Positions 1-6,979 of a DNA stretch of 11,310 bases are shown here, in pieces. The notes beneath the pieces were generated by a model. That model had not been told where the DNA came from, made no database searches, and saw only the letters and a program-made list of their open reading frames with translations. The stretch comes from an uncultured Fidelibacterota bacterium (GTDB lineage Bacteria > Marinisomatota > Marinisomatia > Marinisomatales > UBA1611): contig CAJWPW010000018.1 in the NCBI GenBank assembly GCA_913045415.1, positions 1 through 11,310 of the forward strand. The letters run 5' to 3'. Position 1 is the stretch's first letter. Each line of letters begins with the position of its first letter. A program made the position numbers and the translations under genes.

Positions 1-74
1 AAAATAATACAGATAATAATGGGTAGAGTTTTTTCATTTTATTCTCATCAGGTCATCCAAATCTAACAAAATAA

Positions 75-285
75 CCGATTGGTGGTGTAGATGTAAAAAA
101 GTTAAGAAGAATCAATCCTTATTGTGATTCTGTTTAAGGACAATTTCGAGTGGTTAAAGAATAAAGATGGTTCTTACAAGATGGATAGATATGGTAGAAG
201 AAGATATAACATCTTTGACGGAGAAACGGAGATGACTAACCCCTTCACCCCACATTATCTACTCAACCGTGACAGACTTAGCTAA
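75..285 (+). pseudogene. Possible small ORF or frameshifted gene remnant, unidentified
   Basis: This is the only sign of plus-strand coding in the window. From a GTG at 124 an open frame of 53 codons runs to a TAA at 283-285. Its translation looks protein-like and is rich in charged and aromatic residues, including the stretches FEWLKNKDG, YGRRRYNIFDG and TNPFTPHY. A second open stretch in another frame, 75-134, contains VKKLRRINPYCDS; a single-base shift near 132 would join the two. This could be a decayed gene. The 3' end overlaps the last 27 bases of glmS on the opposite strand, and there is no ATG or obvious ribosome binding site. I recognise no family. Chance openness of AT-rich intergenic DNA is a serious alternative. 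Confidence 0.2.
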
Positions 286-2097
286 GTTTCTTGGCATATC
301 CACATCACATCCGCGGAGAACAGCGAGATGATACGCTAATAATTGCAATGGAATCGTGGCCAAAATGGGAAATGTCCTGGGATGAGAAATAGGAACTTCA
401 ATTAAATGGTCACACAAAGATTCTAGTTCAGGGGTAATTTTATCCGTAACCGTAATGATTTTACCTTTCCGGGCCTTCACTTCCTGAATGTTGGATAACA
501 CTTTTTCATAGGTTCGATCATGCGGCGCTAAAAACACAACAGGCAGCTTTTCATCGATAAGCGCAATGGGGCCATGTTTCATCTCCGCTGCAGGATAGCC
601 CTCTGCATGAATATATGAGATTTCTTTTAATTTCAAAGCTCCCTCAAGAGCAACTGGAAAATTTGCACCTCTTCCAAGATATAAATAATTATTCGCATCC
701 ATTGTCTCTTCGGCTATTGTCTTGATATGATCCGATTGATTTAAAACATCTTTTACACGAGCTCCTAAATCATGGAGAGCATGGGTCAAGATTATGCCAT
801 CTTTTTTGGAAAAACCATTTTTTCGCCCCAATTGTAATGCCAGCATATATAATACTGATACTTGCGCTGTAAAAGCTTTAGTAGATGCAACACCAATTTC
901 AGGTCCCGCATGTGTATAAATACCACAATCGGTTTCCCGCGATATAGAACTGCCCACTACATTACAAATTCCAAATGTGAGGCATCCTTTTTCTTTCGCC
1001 TTCTGGATGGCGGCTAATGTATCTGCAGTTTCTCCAGATTGTGAAATAGCAATCACAACCGATTGACTATCGATGATGAGCTTTCGATATCGGAATTCTG
1101 AAGCGTATTCTACATGAACCGGTATACCAGCAAACTCTTCTAGAATATATTTTCCGATTAAGGCTGCATGCCAGGATGTTCCACATGCTGTAATATAAAA
1201 ATGACGTGCACGTTCTATCCGCAGCAAGTGGTCCTGTATTCCGCCTAAATGAACCGAACCTTCATCCAGGAGAAGACGACCGCGCATAGTATCTACGATA
1301 GTATGCTCCTGCTCATAAATCTCTTTTAACATAAAATGAGGATAATTCCCTTTTTCAATTTCCTCAAGAGTAAAATCAATCCGTGAAACTTTTTTATCTA
1401 ACTTTTTGTTATTGCCCAACTTTTTTATCTTGTAACCATCATCTCCGATGAATAAACATTCACGATCTCCCAGATAGATTACATTTCTGGTATATTCCAC
1501 TAATGGGGAAGCATCACTCGCAATAAAGTATTCTCCTTCTCCCACGCCCAGAACAAGAGGACTCCCAAGACGAGCTGCAATCAATTGATTTGGTTCATCA
1601 GAACACATAACAACAATCCCATATGTGCCTACAACTTTTTCTAATGCTGATGTAACCGCCATTTCAAATGTTGTATCTTCCTCATGATAGATAGTTGAAA
1701 TCAATTGTACCAGTACTTCTGTATCTGTTTGGGTTCGAAATTCAACGCCCTTCTGCTCCAACAATTTTTTTAAGGTAGCATGATTTTCGATAATTCCATT
1801 ATGAATTAAAGCAAATTTTCCCGAATAATCCGTATGAGGATGTGCATTCAGATCAGATGGCTCCCCATGGGTTGCCCAGCGTGTATGACCAATACCAACA
1901 GAACCGGTTAATCCAGATTCACTGACAAGGGATTCCAACTCTGCAACTTTCCCTGCTTTCTTATTTACCATAAATGAATCGTCACTCATGATAGCCAGCC
2001 CAGCAGAATCATACCCACGGTACTCCAATCGCTTTAGCCCCTTTATCAGCATGGGGACTGCATCATTGTTTCCAAAATACCCTACAATTCCACACAT
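259..2097 (-). CDS. glmS: Glutamine--fructose-6-phosphate aminotransferase (isomerizing)
   Basis: This cytoplasmic enzyme converts fructose 6-phosphate and glutamine to glucosamine 6-phosphate, the first step towards UDP-GlcNAc for peptidoglycan and envelope glycans. The protein is 612 residues, close to E. coli GlmS (609). The N-terminal glutaminase domain (about 1-220) begins MCGIVGYFG, so Cys2 becomes the terminal nucleophile after Met removal; HTRWATHGEPS (71-81) and HNGIIEN (99-105) are glutamine-binding motifs. Two SIS sugar-isomerase domains follow, at about 290-420 (CGTSWHA, SQSGETADT) and 460-600. By alignment with E. coli numbering (offset 4), K489, E492, H508 and K607 are the isomerase residues, and the tail DMPRNLAKSVTVE is canonical. 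An AAGG lies seven bases before the ATG, a better ribosome binding site than its neighbours have. It follows guaA after 148 bases and may have its own promoter. Identification is secure. Confidence 0.98.
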   Translation of the reverse strand: MCGIVGYFGNNDAVPMLIKGLKRLEYRGYDSAGLAIMSDDSFMVNKKAGKVAELESLVSESGLTGSVGIGHTRWATHGEPSDLNAHPHTDYSGKFALIHNGIIENHATLKKLLEQKGVEFRTQTDTEVLVQLISTIYHEEDTTFEMAVTSALEKVVGTYGIVVMCSDEPNQLIAARLGSPLVLGVGEGEYFIASDASPLVEYTRNVIYLGDRECLFIGDDGYKIKKLGNNKKLDKKVSRIDFTLEEIEKGNYPHFMLKEIYEQEHTIVDTMRGRLLLDEGSVHLGGIQDHLLRIERARHFYITACGTSWHAALIGKYILEEFAGIPVHVEYASEFRYRKLIIDSQSVVIAISQSGETADTLAAIQKAKEKGCLTFGICNVVGSSISRETDCGIYTHAGPEIGVASTKAFTAQVSVLYMLALQLGRKNGFSKKDGIILTHALHDLGARVKDVLNQSDHIKTIAEETMDANNYLYLGRGANFPVALEGALKLKEISYIHAEGYPAAEMKHGPIALIDEKLPVVFLAPHDRTYEKVLSNIQEVKARKGKIITVTDKITPELESLCDHLIEVPISHPRTFPILATIPLQLLAYHLAVLRGCDVDMPRNLAKSVTVE

Positions 2098-2120
2098 ATT
2101 TTGACCTTATAATTTGATAG
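2098..2120 (-). promoter_or_regulatory. Shine-Dalgarno-like site of glmS
   Basis: Reading the minus strand, ATAAGGTC precedes the glmS ATG with seven bases between AAGG and the start codon. It supports the chosen start, whose MCGIVG beginning is in any case required for an N-terminal cysteine glutaminase. None of the other starts in the window has a comparable motif, and most of those starts lie inside or against an upstream gene. Confidence 0.5.
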
Positions 2121-2133
2121 ACTTATTTTATTG

Positions 2134-2143
2134 TGATTAATCA
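2134..2143. promoter_or_regulatory. Palindrome TGATTAATCA in the glmS leader
   Basis: A perfect ten-base palindrome lies about 37 bases before the glmS start codon. Between it and guaA, a TATAAT-like hexamer reads on the minus strand at 2168-2163, 66 bases before the ATG, but no good -35 box lies at a normal distance. The palindrome would fall downstream of a start site set by that hexamer, where a repressor could act. This is an inference; short AT-rich palindromes also arise by chance. Confidence 0.25.
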
Positions 2144-2223
2144 TGACTGTTTGTTTAATATTATTATATATGTTTATTTAAGAAAAATGGTTTATTTGTC
2201 ATCTTCTGTAAAATAGCAATGAT

Positions 2224-2243
2224 TTAGTTGAAACAACAACTAA
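2224..2243. repeat. Small perfect hairpin just after guaA
   Basis: TTAGTTG and CAACTAA form a perfect seven-base inverted repeat around a six-base loop, beginning three bases beyond the guaA stop codon. It could mark the 3' end of the guaA transcript or slow exonucleases. It is weak (two GC pairs per arm) and no run of T follows on the minus strand, so it is not a standard intrinsic terminator. Confidence 0.35.
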
Positions 2244-2245
2244 TA

Positions 2246-3796
2246 TTATTCCCACTCAATGGTACCTGGCGGTTTGGATGTAATATCATAAACCACGCGG
2301 TTAATCCCAGGGACAGAATTTACAATTCGGTTGGAAATCTTGGATAAAGTATTTGCCGGCATTCGATACCAATCTGCGGTCATGCCATCAGTGCTGGTAA
2401 CTGCACGAATTCCAAGTAAATTTTCGTAGGTACGTTGATCACCCATGACACCCACAGTTTGAACCGGAATAAGTACCGCAAAAGCTTGCCAAATATCATT
2501 ATACAATCCATCTTCATGAAGAATATCCATGTAAACTTGGTCTGCTTCTTGCAAGATTTGTATTCGGTCTTTCGTGATCTCACCAATAATTCGGACAGCT
2601 AAACCCGGCCCAGGAAATGGATGGCGTTCAATCAAAGAATCCGGTAATCCTAACTCTCGTCCCACATTTCGAACTTCATCCTTAAATAGTTCCCGTAGTG
2701 GTTCCACTAATTTAAATGTCATATCATCGGGCAATCCGCCTACATTATGATGACTCTTAATCACATGTGCAGTCTTCCCTTTACTCACTCCACTTTCAAT
2801 CACATCGGGATAAAGCGTTCCTTGAGCTAAAAATTGCATATCACCCATTTCACTGGCAATCCTATCAAATGAATAAATAAACTGGTTTCCAATAATCTTT
2901 CTTTTTTTTTCCGGATCAGTTACACCTTCCAACTTTGACAGAAAAATGCCCGATTCGTCAAACATATTAATATTGACACCCAGACCGGTTTTTAATGCAT
3001 TAACGCAATCCCGAGCTTCATTTTTTCGAAGCAATCCATGATCAATCAAAACAGCTGTGGACTGGTCTCCAATGGCTTTGTACAATAATGCCGCAACCAC
3101 AGTTGAATCCACGCCGCCACTAACACCAACAATGACATTCCCATCTCCAACTTGCTCTCGAATAAGCTCTATTTGTTGATCAATAAAGTTCCCGGCTGTC
3201 CATGTTGGGGCGCAATTTGCAACTGTAAATAAAAAATTATGAAGAATGGTTTGACCTTCTTCAGTGTGAGCAACTTCCGGATGGAACTGCGTTGCCACGC
3301 GGGTTTGGGTTTCGTTTGCTATTGCAGCCACTACACCATTTGATGAATGGGCTAATGTATGCCAATCATCAGGAATCTTGGAAATACGATCCATGTGACT
3401 CATCCAAACTTTAGATGAACTTGGAACATTAAAAAATAAACCAGAGTTGTCATCTATCTCAATTTCTGCAGATCCATATTCACCTTGCCCCGTGGATACT
3501 ACAGCGCCACCATAGTGATGTGCCAATAATTGGAGTCCATAACAAATTCCCAAAATAGGTAAATCTGCATCAAGAATGGATTCATCAAATACCGGTGCTT
3601 CATCACCAAAAATACTTGATGGACCACCTGACAAAATTAATGCAGCTGGGGTACGGTCTAAAATTTCATGTAGGGGTGTTTCCGGCGGAAGAATCTCAGA
3701 ATGTACATTTTGTTCCCGAACACATCGAGCGATCAACTGGGTATATTGGGATCCAAAATCCAAAATGACAACACCCTGTTTATGAATATTATTCAT
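2246..3796 (-). CDS. guaA: GMP synthase (glutamine-hydrolysing)
   Basis: This enzyme converts XMP, ATP and glutamine to GMP in the cytoplasm, the last step of guanine nucleotide synthesis. Three parts are visible, numbered from the chosen start. The class I glutaminase domain (about 8-195) has nucleophile C85 in LGICYGLQ and H172/E174 in QFHPEVAH. The ATP pyrophosphatase domain has the PP-loop SGGVDS at 226-231. The C-terminal dimerisation domain includes HPFPGPGLAVR and ends in the family-typical SKPPGTIEWE. I start at the ATG at 3796 (516 residues) because MNNIHKQGVVILDFGSQ aligns directly with E. coli MTENIHKHRILILDFGSQ. A start at 3820 would add eight residues that the family lacks. With the shorter start the gene overlaps surE by eight bases, so it is probably translated as part of the accD-surE-guaA unit. 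Identification is secure; only the start is debatable. Confidence 0.97.
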   Translation of the reverse strand: MNNIHKQGVVILDFGSQYTQLIARCVREQNVHSEILPPETPLHEILDRTPAALILSGGPSSIFGDEAPVFDESILDADLPILGICYGLQLLAHHYGGAVVSTGQGEYGSAEIEIDDNSGLFFNVPSSSKVWMSHMDRISKIPDDWHTLAHSSNGVVAAIANETQTRVATQFHPEVAHTEEGQTILHNFLFTVANCAPTWTAGNFIDQQIELIREQVGDGNVIVGVSGGVDSTVVAALLYKAIGDQSTAVLIDHGLLRKNEARDCVNALKTGLGVNINMFDESGIFLSKLEGVTDPEKKRKIIGNQFIYSFDRIASEMGDMQFLAQGTLYPDVIESGVSKGKTAHVIKSHHNVGGLPDDMTFKLVEPLRELFKDEVRNVGRELGLPDSLIERHPFPGPGLAVRIIGEITKDRIQILQEADQVYMDILHEDGLYNDIWQAFAVLIPVQTVGVMGDQRTYENLLGIRAVTSTDGMTADWYRMPANTLSKISNRIVNSVPGINRVVYDITSKPPGTIEWE

Positions 3797-4556
3797 TGGG
3801 GAATTGACTATTGAGTTCATCCATGTAGGATTCGTTGGTTACATTAAAATGGATAGGCGTAATACTAATATATTTTTCACGAACTGCTTTCCCATCCATG
3901 TCCATAGATTCATCTTTATCCACGATGGTTCCTTTCATCCAGTAATAAGTTCGTCCACGTGGATCAGTCCGCTTATCAAATTCATCTTTGAAATATTGGT
4001 TACCTTGACGAGTGATTTTCACACCCTTTATTTCATCCGGTGAACAATATGGTACATTTACATTTAAAAGCGTTCCCTTAGGAACACCATTATATAAAAC
4101 ATGTTGTGCCACATCAATCGCCGCTTGTTTTGCACCTCTATATTCATCTGATTTATAGGAATCCAAACTGATGGCAATAGATGGTATCCCCAACATGGTC
4201 CCTTCTGTTGCAGCAGAGATTGTACCTGAATAAATAATATTCGTCCCAATATTTGAACCTGAATTGATACCTGAAATGACTAAATCCGGTTTTTGGTCCA
4301 AAATTGATTTTATGGCGATTTTTGCACAATCTGCAGGTGTACCGGAAACAGCCAATCCTTCAAAACCACCAGACCGCTGAACGGGAACAACCCGTAAAGG
4401 ATCCGTTAAGGTAATGGCGTGACCAACAGCACTTTGTTCTGTATGGGGTGCGATCACAATTGGATCACCAATCTCGCTCATGGCCTCCCAAAGAGCTCGA
4501 ATTCCCGGGGCGAAGATGCCATCGTCATTGGTGATGAGAATTTTGGGTCGACTCAT
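3789..4556 (-). CDS. surE: 5'/3'-nucleotidase (survival protein SurE)
   Basis: SurE is a divalent-metal-dependent phosphatase acting on nucleoside 5'- and 3'-monophosphates; in some bacteria it also acts on short polyphosphate, and it is linked to stationary-phase survival. The protein is 255 residues, the usual size. The N-terminal ILITNDDGIFAPGI supplies metal ligands D11 and D12, S42 lies in the EQSAVGHAITL segment, and N98 lies in SGINSGSNIG. The motif SGTPADC (71-77) is also typical. The ATG overlaps the accD stop in ATGA, and the 3' end overlaps guaA. Its position beside guaA, both acting on purine nucleotides, fits nucleotide homeostasis, although surE has many different partners across bacteria. 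No abnormality is seen. Confidence 0.96.
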   Translation of the reverse strand: MSRPKILITNDDGIFAPGIRALWEAMSEIGDPIVIAPHTEQSAVGHAITLTDPLRVVPVQRSGGFEGLAVSGTPADCAKIAIKSILDQKPDLVISGINSGSNIGTNIIYSGTISAATEGTMLGIPSIAISLDSYKSDEYRGAKQAAIDVAQHVLYNGVPKGTLLNVNVPYCSPDEIKGVKITRQGNQYFKDEFDKRTDPRGRTYYWMKGTIVDKDESMDMDGKAVREKYISITPIHFNVTNESYMDELNSQFPNE

Positions 4557-5389
4557 GTAAGAAGAGAAATCAATGTGGATATTTTTTCTTTCATTTCACT
4601 TCTGGACACTATGTGATCAATGAACCCTTTATCCAATAAAAATTCTGACCGTTGGAACCCTTTGGGCAAATCTTGTCCAATCGTTTGCTTGATCACACGG
4701 GGGCCTGCAAATCCAATTAATGCACCGGGTTCAGCGAGAATAATGTCGCCCAGCATGCCATAACTTGCTGTTACACCGCCTGTGGTTGGATCTGTGAGAA
4801 TCGGAATATATAGTCCGCCATTTTTTGCAAATTTTGCCAACTTTGTACTGGTTTTCGCCAGTTGCATTAAAGAAATGGCACCTTCTTGCATTCTTGCACC
4901 ACCGGAAGCACAGACCAATAATAATGGTACTTTCAATTCAGCCGCTTTTTGGATAGCACGGGAAACAGCTTCCCCTACAACAGAACCCATACTCCCTCCA
5001 ATAAACTGGAAATTCATAATGCCAAGGATGACAGGCTCGCCATTGATCTTGCCATCGTAAACTTTAATGGCATCTTTCTCACCGGTATTTTTTTTGGCTG
5101 CAACGATTTGCTGATGGTACTTTTTTCCTGCCTTAAATTTTAAAAAATCTTCCGATTCCAAATTCTGAAATAAGTGTGTTTCACTCCCGCTATCTAATAG
5201 AAGATCCACATAAACCTGGGGAGTTACACGAAAATGATGGTTGCAATGGTGACAGACTGAAAGATTTTTCTCTAGTTCAGGTCTGTATAAAATTTCATTA
5301 CAGGATGGACATTTATCCCACAAACCATCGGGGATAGATTTCTTTTCTGAATCCTTGATTTTTTTATCTTTTCTTTTAAACCATGACAT
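4553..5389 (-). CDS. accD: Acetyl-CoA carboxylase carboxyltransferase subunit beta
   Basis: AccD pairs with AccA (not in this window) to transfer the carboxyl group from biotin to acetyl-CoA, giving malonyl-CoA for fatty-acid synthesis. The protein is 278 residues, slightly shorter than E. coli AccD (about 304), mainly at the C terminus. A zinc ribbon has C27, C30, C46 and C49, the same positions as in E. coli, preceded by the characteristic MSWF start and IPDGLWDKCPSC. The crotonase-like carboxyltransferase core follows, with GGSMGSVVGEA (131-141), CASGGARMQEG (160-170) and PTTGGVTASYGMLGD (201-215). The start lies 84 bases after rimI behind a nested inverted repeat. The stop overlaps surE by four bases (ATGA), implying coupled translation. 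No clear Shine-Dalgarno is seen. Confidence 0.97.
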   Translation of the reverse strand: MSWFKRKDKKIKDSEKKSIPDGLWDKCPSCNEILYRPELEKNLSVCHHCNHHFRVTPQVYVDLLLDSGSETHLFQNLESEDFLKFKAGKKYHQQIVAAKKNTGEKDAIKVYDGKINGEPVILGIMNFQFIGGSMGSVVGEAVSRAIQKAAELKVPLLLVCASGGARMQEGAISLMQLAKTSTKLAKFAKNGGLYIPILTDPTTGGVTASYGMLGDIILAEPGALIGFAGPRVIKQTIGQDLPKGFQRSEFLLDKGFIDHIVSRSEMKEKISTLISLLT

Positions 5390-5406
5390 AGTCTATAATG
5401 ATTCCC

Positions 5407-5449
5407 ATAATTATTTGCCAAAAAAGGCACAAAATTCACAAATAATAAT
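5407..5449. repeat. Nested inverted repeat in the rimI-accD gap
   Basis: Outer arms at 5407-5417 and 5439-5449 are complementary at 10 of 11 positions. Inside lies a perfect four-base pair of arms, TGCC/GGCA (5416-5419 and 5426-5429), around six identical bases. The inner and outer pairings share two bases, so they partly exclude each other. The element ends about 17 bases before the accD start. It has no trailing T run on the minus strand, so it could be a leader hairpin, a protein site or a processing signal rather than a terminator. Confidence 0.4.
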
Positions 5450-5473
5450 TACGCAAGGCAGCTAAAACTCTTC

Positions 5474-5905
5474 TCAATTCTTTAAACACATTACAATAGC
5501 ATCTTCACCATCTGGATAATAGTCTTCACGAATAGCAATATCTTTAAACCCAGCATTTAAATATAGCTTGATTGCAGGGAAATTACCTCGTTTTACTTCT
5601 AAATATGCTGAAGAATCTTTTGGAATATTATCTAAAAAATGGTTTAATAAATTCTTGCCTATCCCCATTTTTTGTAGAGGTGGATCAACTGCCATATTTA
5701 CCAGATGAATTTCATTGGGACCATAGCGGAGCATACAGTATCCAACTAATTCTTTATCCGAATCAATCACCCATGTTTTTCTATCTAACTTCAACGTGAG
5801 TTCATTAGCGATCATTGCCCTCGTCCACGCTGAATTTGGAAAAGCACTTTTTTCGATTTGTAAAATTCTTGCAAGGTCTCTTTCTTCACTCGCTCGAATA
5901 ATCAT
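5474..5905 (-). CDS. rimI: Ribosomal protein bS18 alanine N-acetyltransferase (GNAT family)
   Basis: RimI acetylates the N-terminal alanine of ribosomal protein bS18 using acetyl-CoA. The 143-residue protein is one GNAT domain. The acetyl-CoA pyrophosphate loop is QKMGIG (78-83), just after the beta-strand VNMAVDPP. LEVKRGN (102-108) supplies E103 and AIKLY (111-115) supplies Y115; these match in position the catalytic glutamate and tyrosine described for Salmonella RimI. The YYPDGEDAIVM ending (129-139) is typical of the family. The start ATG overlaps the tsaB stop in ATGA, and tsaB-rimI adjacency is widespread, which supports this name over a generic acetyltransferase. Substrate specificity in this organism is inferred from family and context. 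Confidence 0.92.
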   Translation of the reverse strand: MIIRASEERDLARILQIEKSAFPNSAWTRAMIANELTLKLDRKTWVIDSDKELVGYCMLRYGPNEIHLVNMAVDPPLQKMGIGKNLLNHFLDNIPKDSSAYLEVKRGNFPAIKLYLNAGFKDIAIREDYYPDGEDAIVMCLKN

Positions 5906-6552
5906 ATTTTTTTATTATTCATTTCAAAAGGAGCAATGTATTCCGGTACTAAATCATAGGGTTTTTCAATCAACCATTTATCTGAATAATAATAAGCTAA
6001 TAAACCAACATTTTCCGCAGATGGTTTGGCGCCTAAAAAGAAGTTTGTGTCTGTAAAAATTGATTCACAATTCCATTGGAATGTTGAAGAACTTAATTTT
6101 TCCCTAAACTCATCAATATCACCCACCATGGGCTTATCCATTACGTTGGGCAGATTATTTTTCCAATTAAACTCTTGGTAAAAAATCCTTTTCCCATGAG
6201 AAAAGGAAATTCCTTTTTCTGGAGTCTTCTTTTGTAAACCCAAAGCCATGGATGCAAGAGTTGGAACTGGAACTATGGGTAAATCATGAGAATAAGCCAA
6301 CCCTTTTGCTGTACCCAATCCAATCCGTAAACCGGTAAAAGTTCCTGGACCAATACTTACGGCAATCGCATCCAAATCACCTACGGTTTTTTGACTTTTT
6401 TCTAAAGCTGTTTCAATGAATTCAGGAAGAATTTCTGCATGCTTTCTATTGGTTAATTTTTCTACCACACTCAAGGTATTCTCTTTTTCTATGACCGCAG
6501 CACCACATATTGTGGAAGAAGTTTCAATGGCTAATATTAAATCAATCTTCAT
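5902..6552 (-). CDS. tsaB: tRNA threonylcarbamoyladenosine biosynthesis protein TsaB
   Basis: TsaB partners TsaD and TsaE to install threonylcarbamoyl on A37 of tRNAs that read ANN codons. It is an inactive paralogue of TsaD with the ASKHA fold and acts as a dimerisation platform. Numbered from the chosen ATG at 6552 (216 residues), ILAIETSS (6-13) is the first nucleotide-fold strand, KHAEILP (37-43) the usual H-x-E segment, and SIGPGTFTGLRIGLGTAKGLA (from 66) the most conserved block. An upstream ATG at 6597 would add 15 residues before the conserved start and lengthen the overlap with tsaE, so it is less likely. From 6552 the gene overlaps tsaE by 11 bases and rimI by four. The C-terminal half is divergent but intact. 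TsaD is not encoded here. Confidence 0.94.
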   Translation of the reverse strand: MKIDLILAIETSSTICGAAVIEKENTLSVVEKLTNRKHAEILPEFIETALEKSQKTVGDLDAIAVSIGPGTFTGLRIGLGTAKGLAYSHDLPIVPVPTLASMALGLQKKTPEKGISFSHGKRIFYQEFNWKNNLPNVMDKPMVGDIDEFREKLSSSTFQWNCESIFTDTNFFLGAKPSAENVGLLAYYYSDKWLIEKPYDLVPEYIAPFEMNNKKI

Positions 6553-6979
6553 CAAGTATACCAATAATCTCAATCTGTCTACTGTTCGGATATCCATCCA
6601 ATATAGAAAAATTTATTGTAATAACATTTGATGGTAATATTTTATTAATAATATCTGCCCATTCAATCAATGTTATACCATCATCTTGTATTAACAATGC
6701 TTCGCCACCAATATTTAAAAAATCTATTTCATTTTTGAGTCGATAACAATCTATATGGTACAGGTTAATCGGTTCCCCATCATATTCTGAAATTAATTTA
6801 AAGGTTGGAGACCCAACCGTATCTGTGATTCCCAACCCCTTGGCAAAGCCTTGTGTAAACGTGGTTTTTCCAGTCCCTAGATTCCCAATCAAAGCCACAA
6901 CCGATCCAACGGGAATTTTCTGTGCAAGTTTACCTGCTAATGTTTGTGTTGCTTCTTTTGAACTGCATTCTGCAATCAT
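6542..6979 (-). CDS. tsaE: tRNA threonylcarbamoyladenosine biosynthesis ATPase TsaE
   Basis: TsaE is the small P-loop ATPase needed for turnover of the bacterial t6A synthase TsaB-TsaD. From the ATG at 6979 the protein has 145 residues, near the family's usual 150. The Walker A motif is GNLGTGKTT (32-40), followed by SPTF (57-60), the HIDCYRL segment (75-81) and IEWAD (106-110), all family hallmarks. A TTG one codon earlier (6982) is possible, but the ATG is preferred: it shares its A with the porX stop in TGATG, a classic stop-start coupling. The 3' end overlaps tsaB. Being coupled to a signalling protein on one side and to its own pathway partner on the other is the notable aspect of its context. 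Confidence 0.95.
   Translation of the reverse strand: MIAECSSKEATQTLAGKLAQKIPVGSVVALIGNLGTGKTTFTQGFAKGLGITDTVGSPTFKLISEYDGEPINLYHIDCYRLKNEIDFLNIGGEALLIQDDGITLIEWADIINKILPSNVITINFSILDGYPNSRQIEIIGILDED

Noticed and set aside
1..258. Rho-independent terminator downstream of glmS
   Set aside because: No GC-rich stem followed by T residues was found on the minus strand; only short direct repeats around CTCCGT near 215-235.
2224..2243. Intrinsic terminator after guaA
   Set aside because: The hairpin is AT-rich and lacks a following T run on the minus strand.
2098..2245. glmS ribozyme in the glmS leader
   Set aside because: The leader is short and very AT-rich, with no sign of the GC-rich double-pseudoknot core; the ribozyme is known mainly from Firmicutes.
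3576..4616. Plus-strand open frames opposite guaA and surE
   Set aside because: They are antisense to conserved catalytic segments of intact minus-strand genes and show no recognisable domain.
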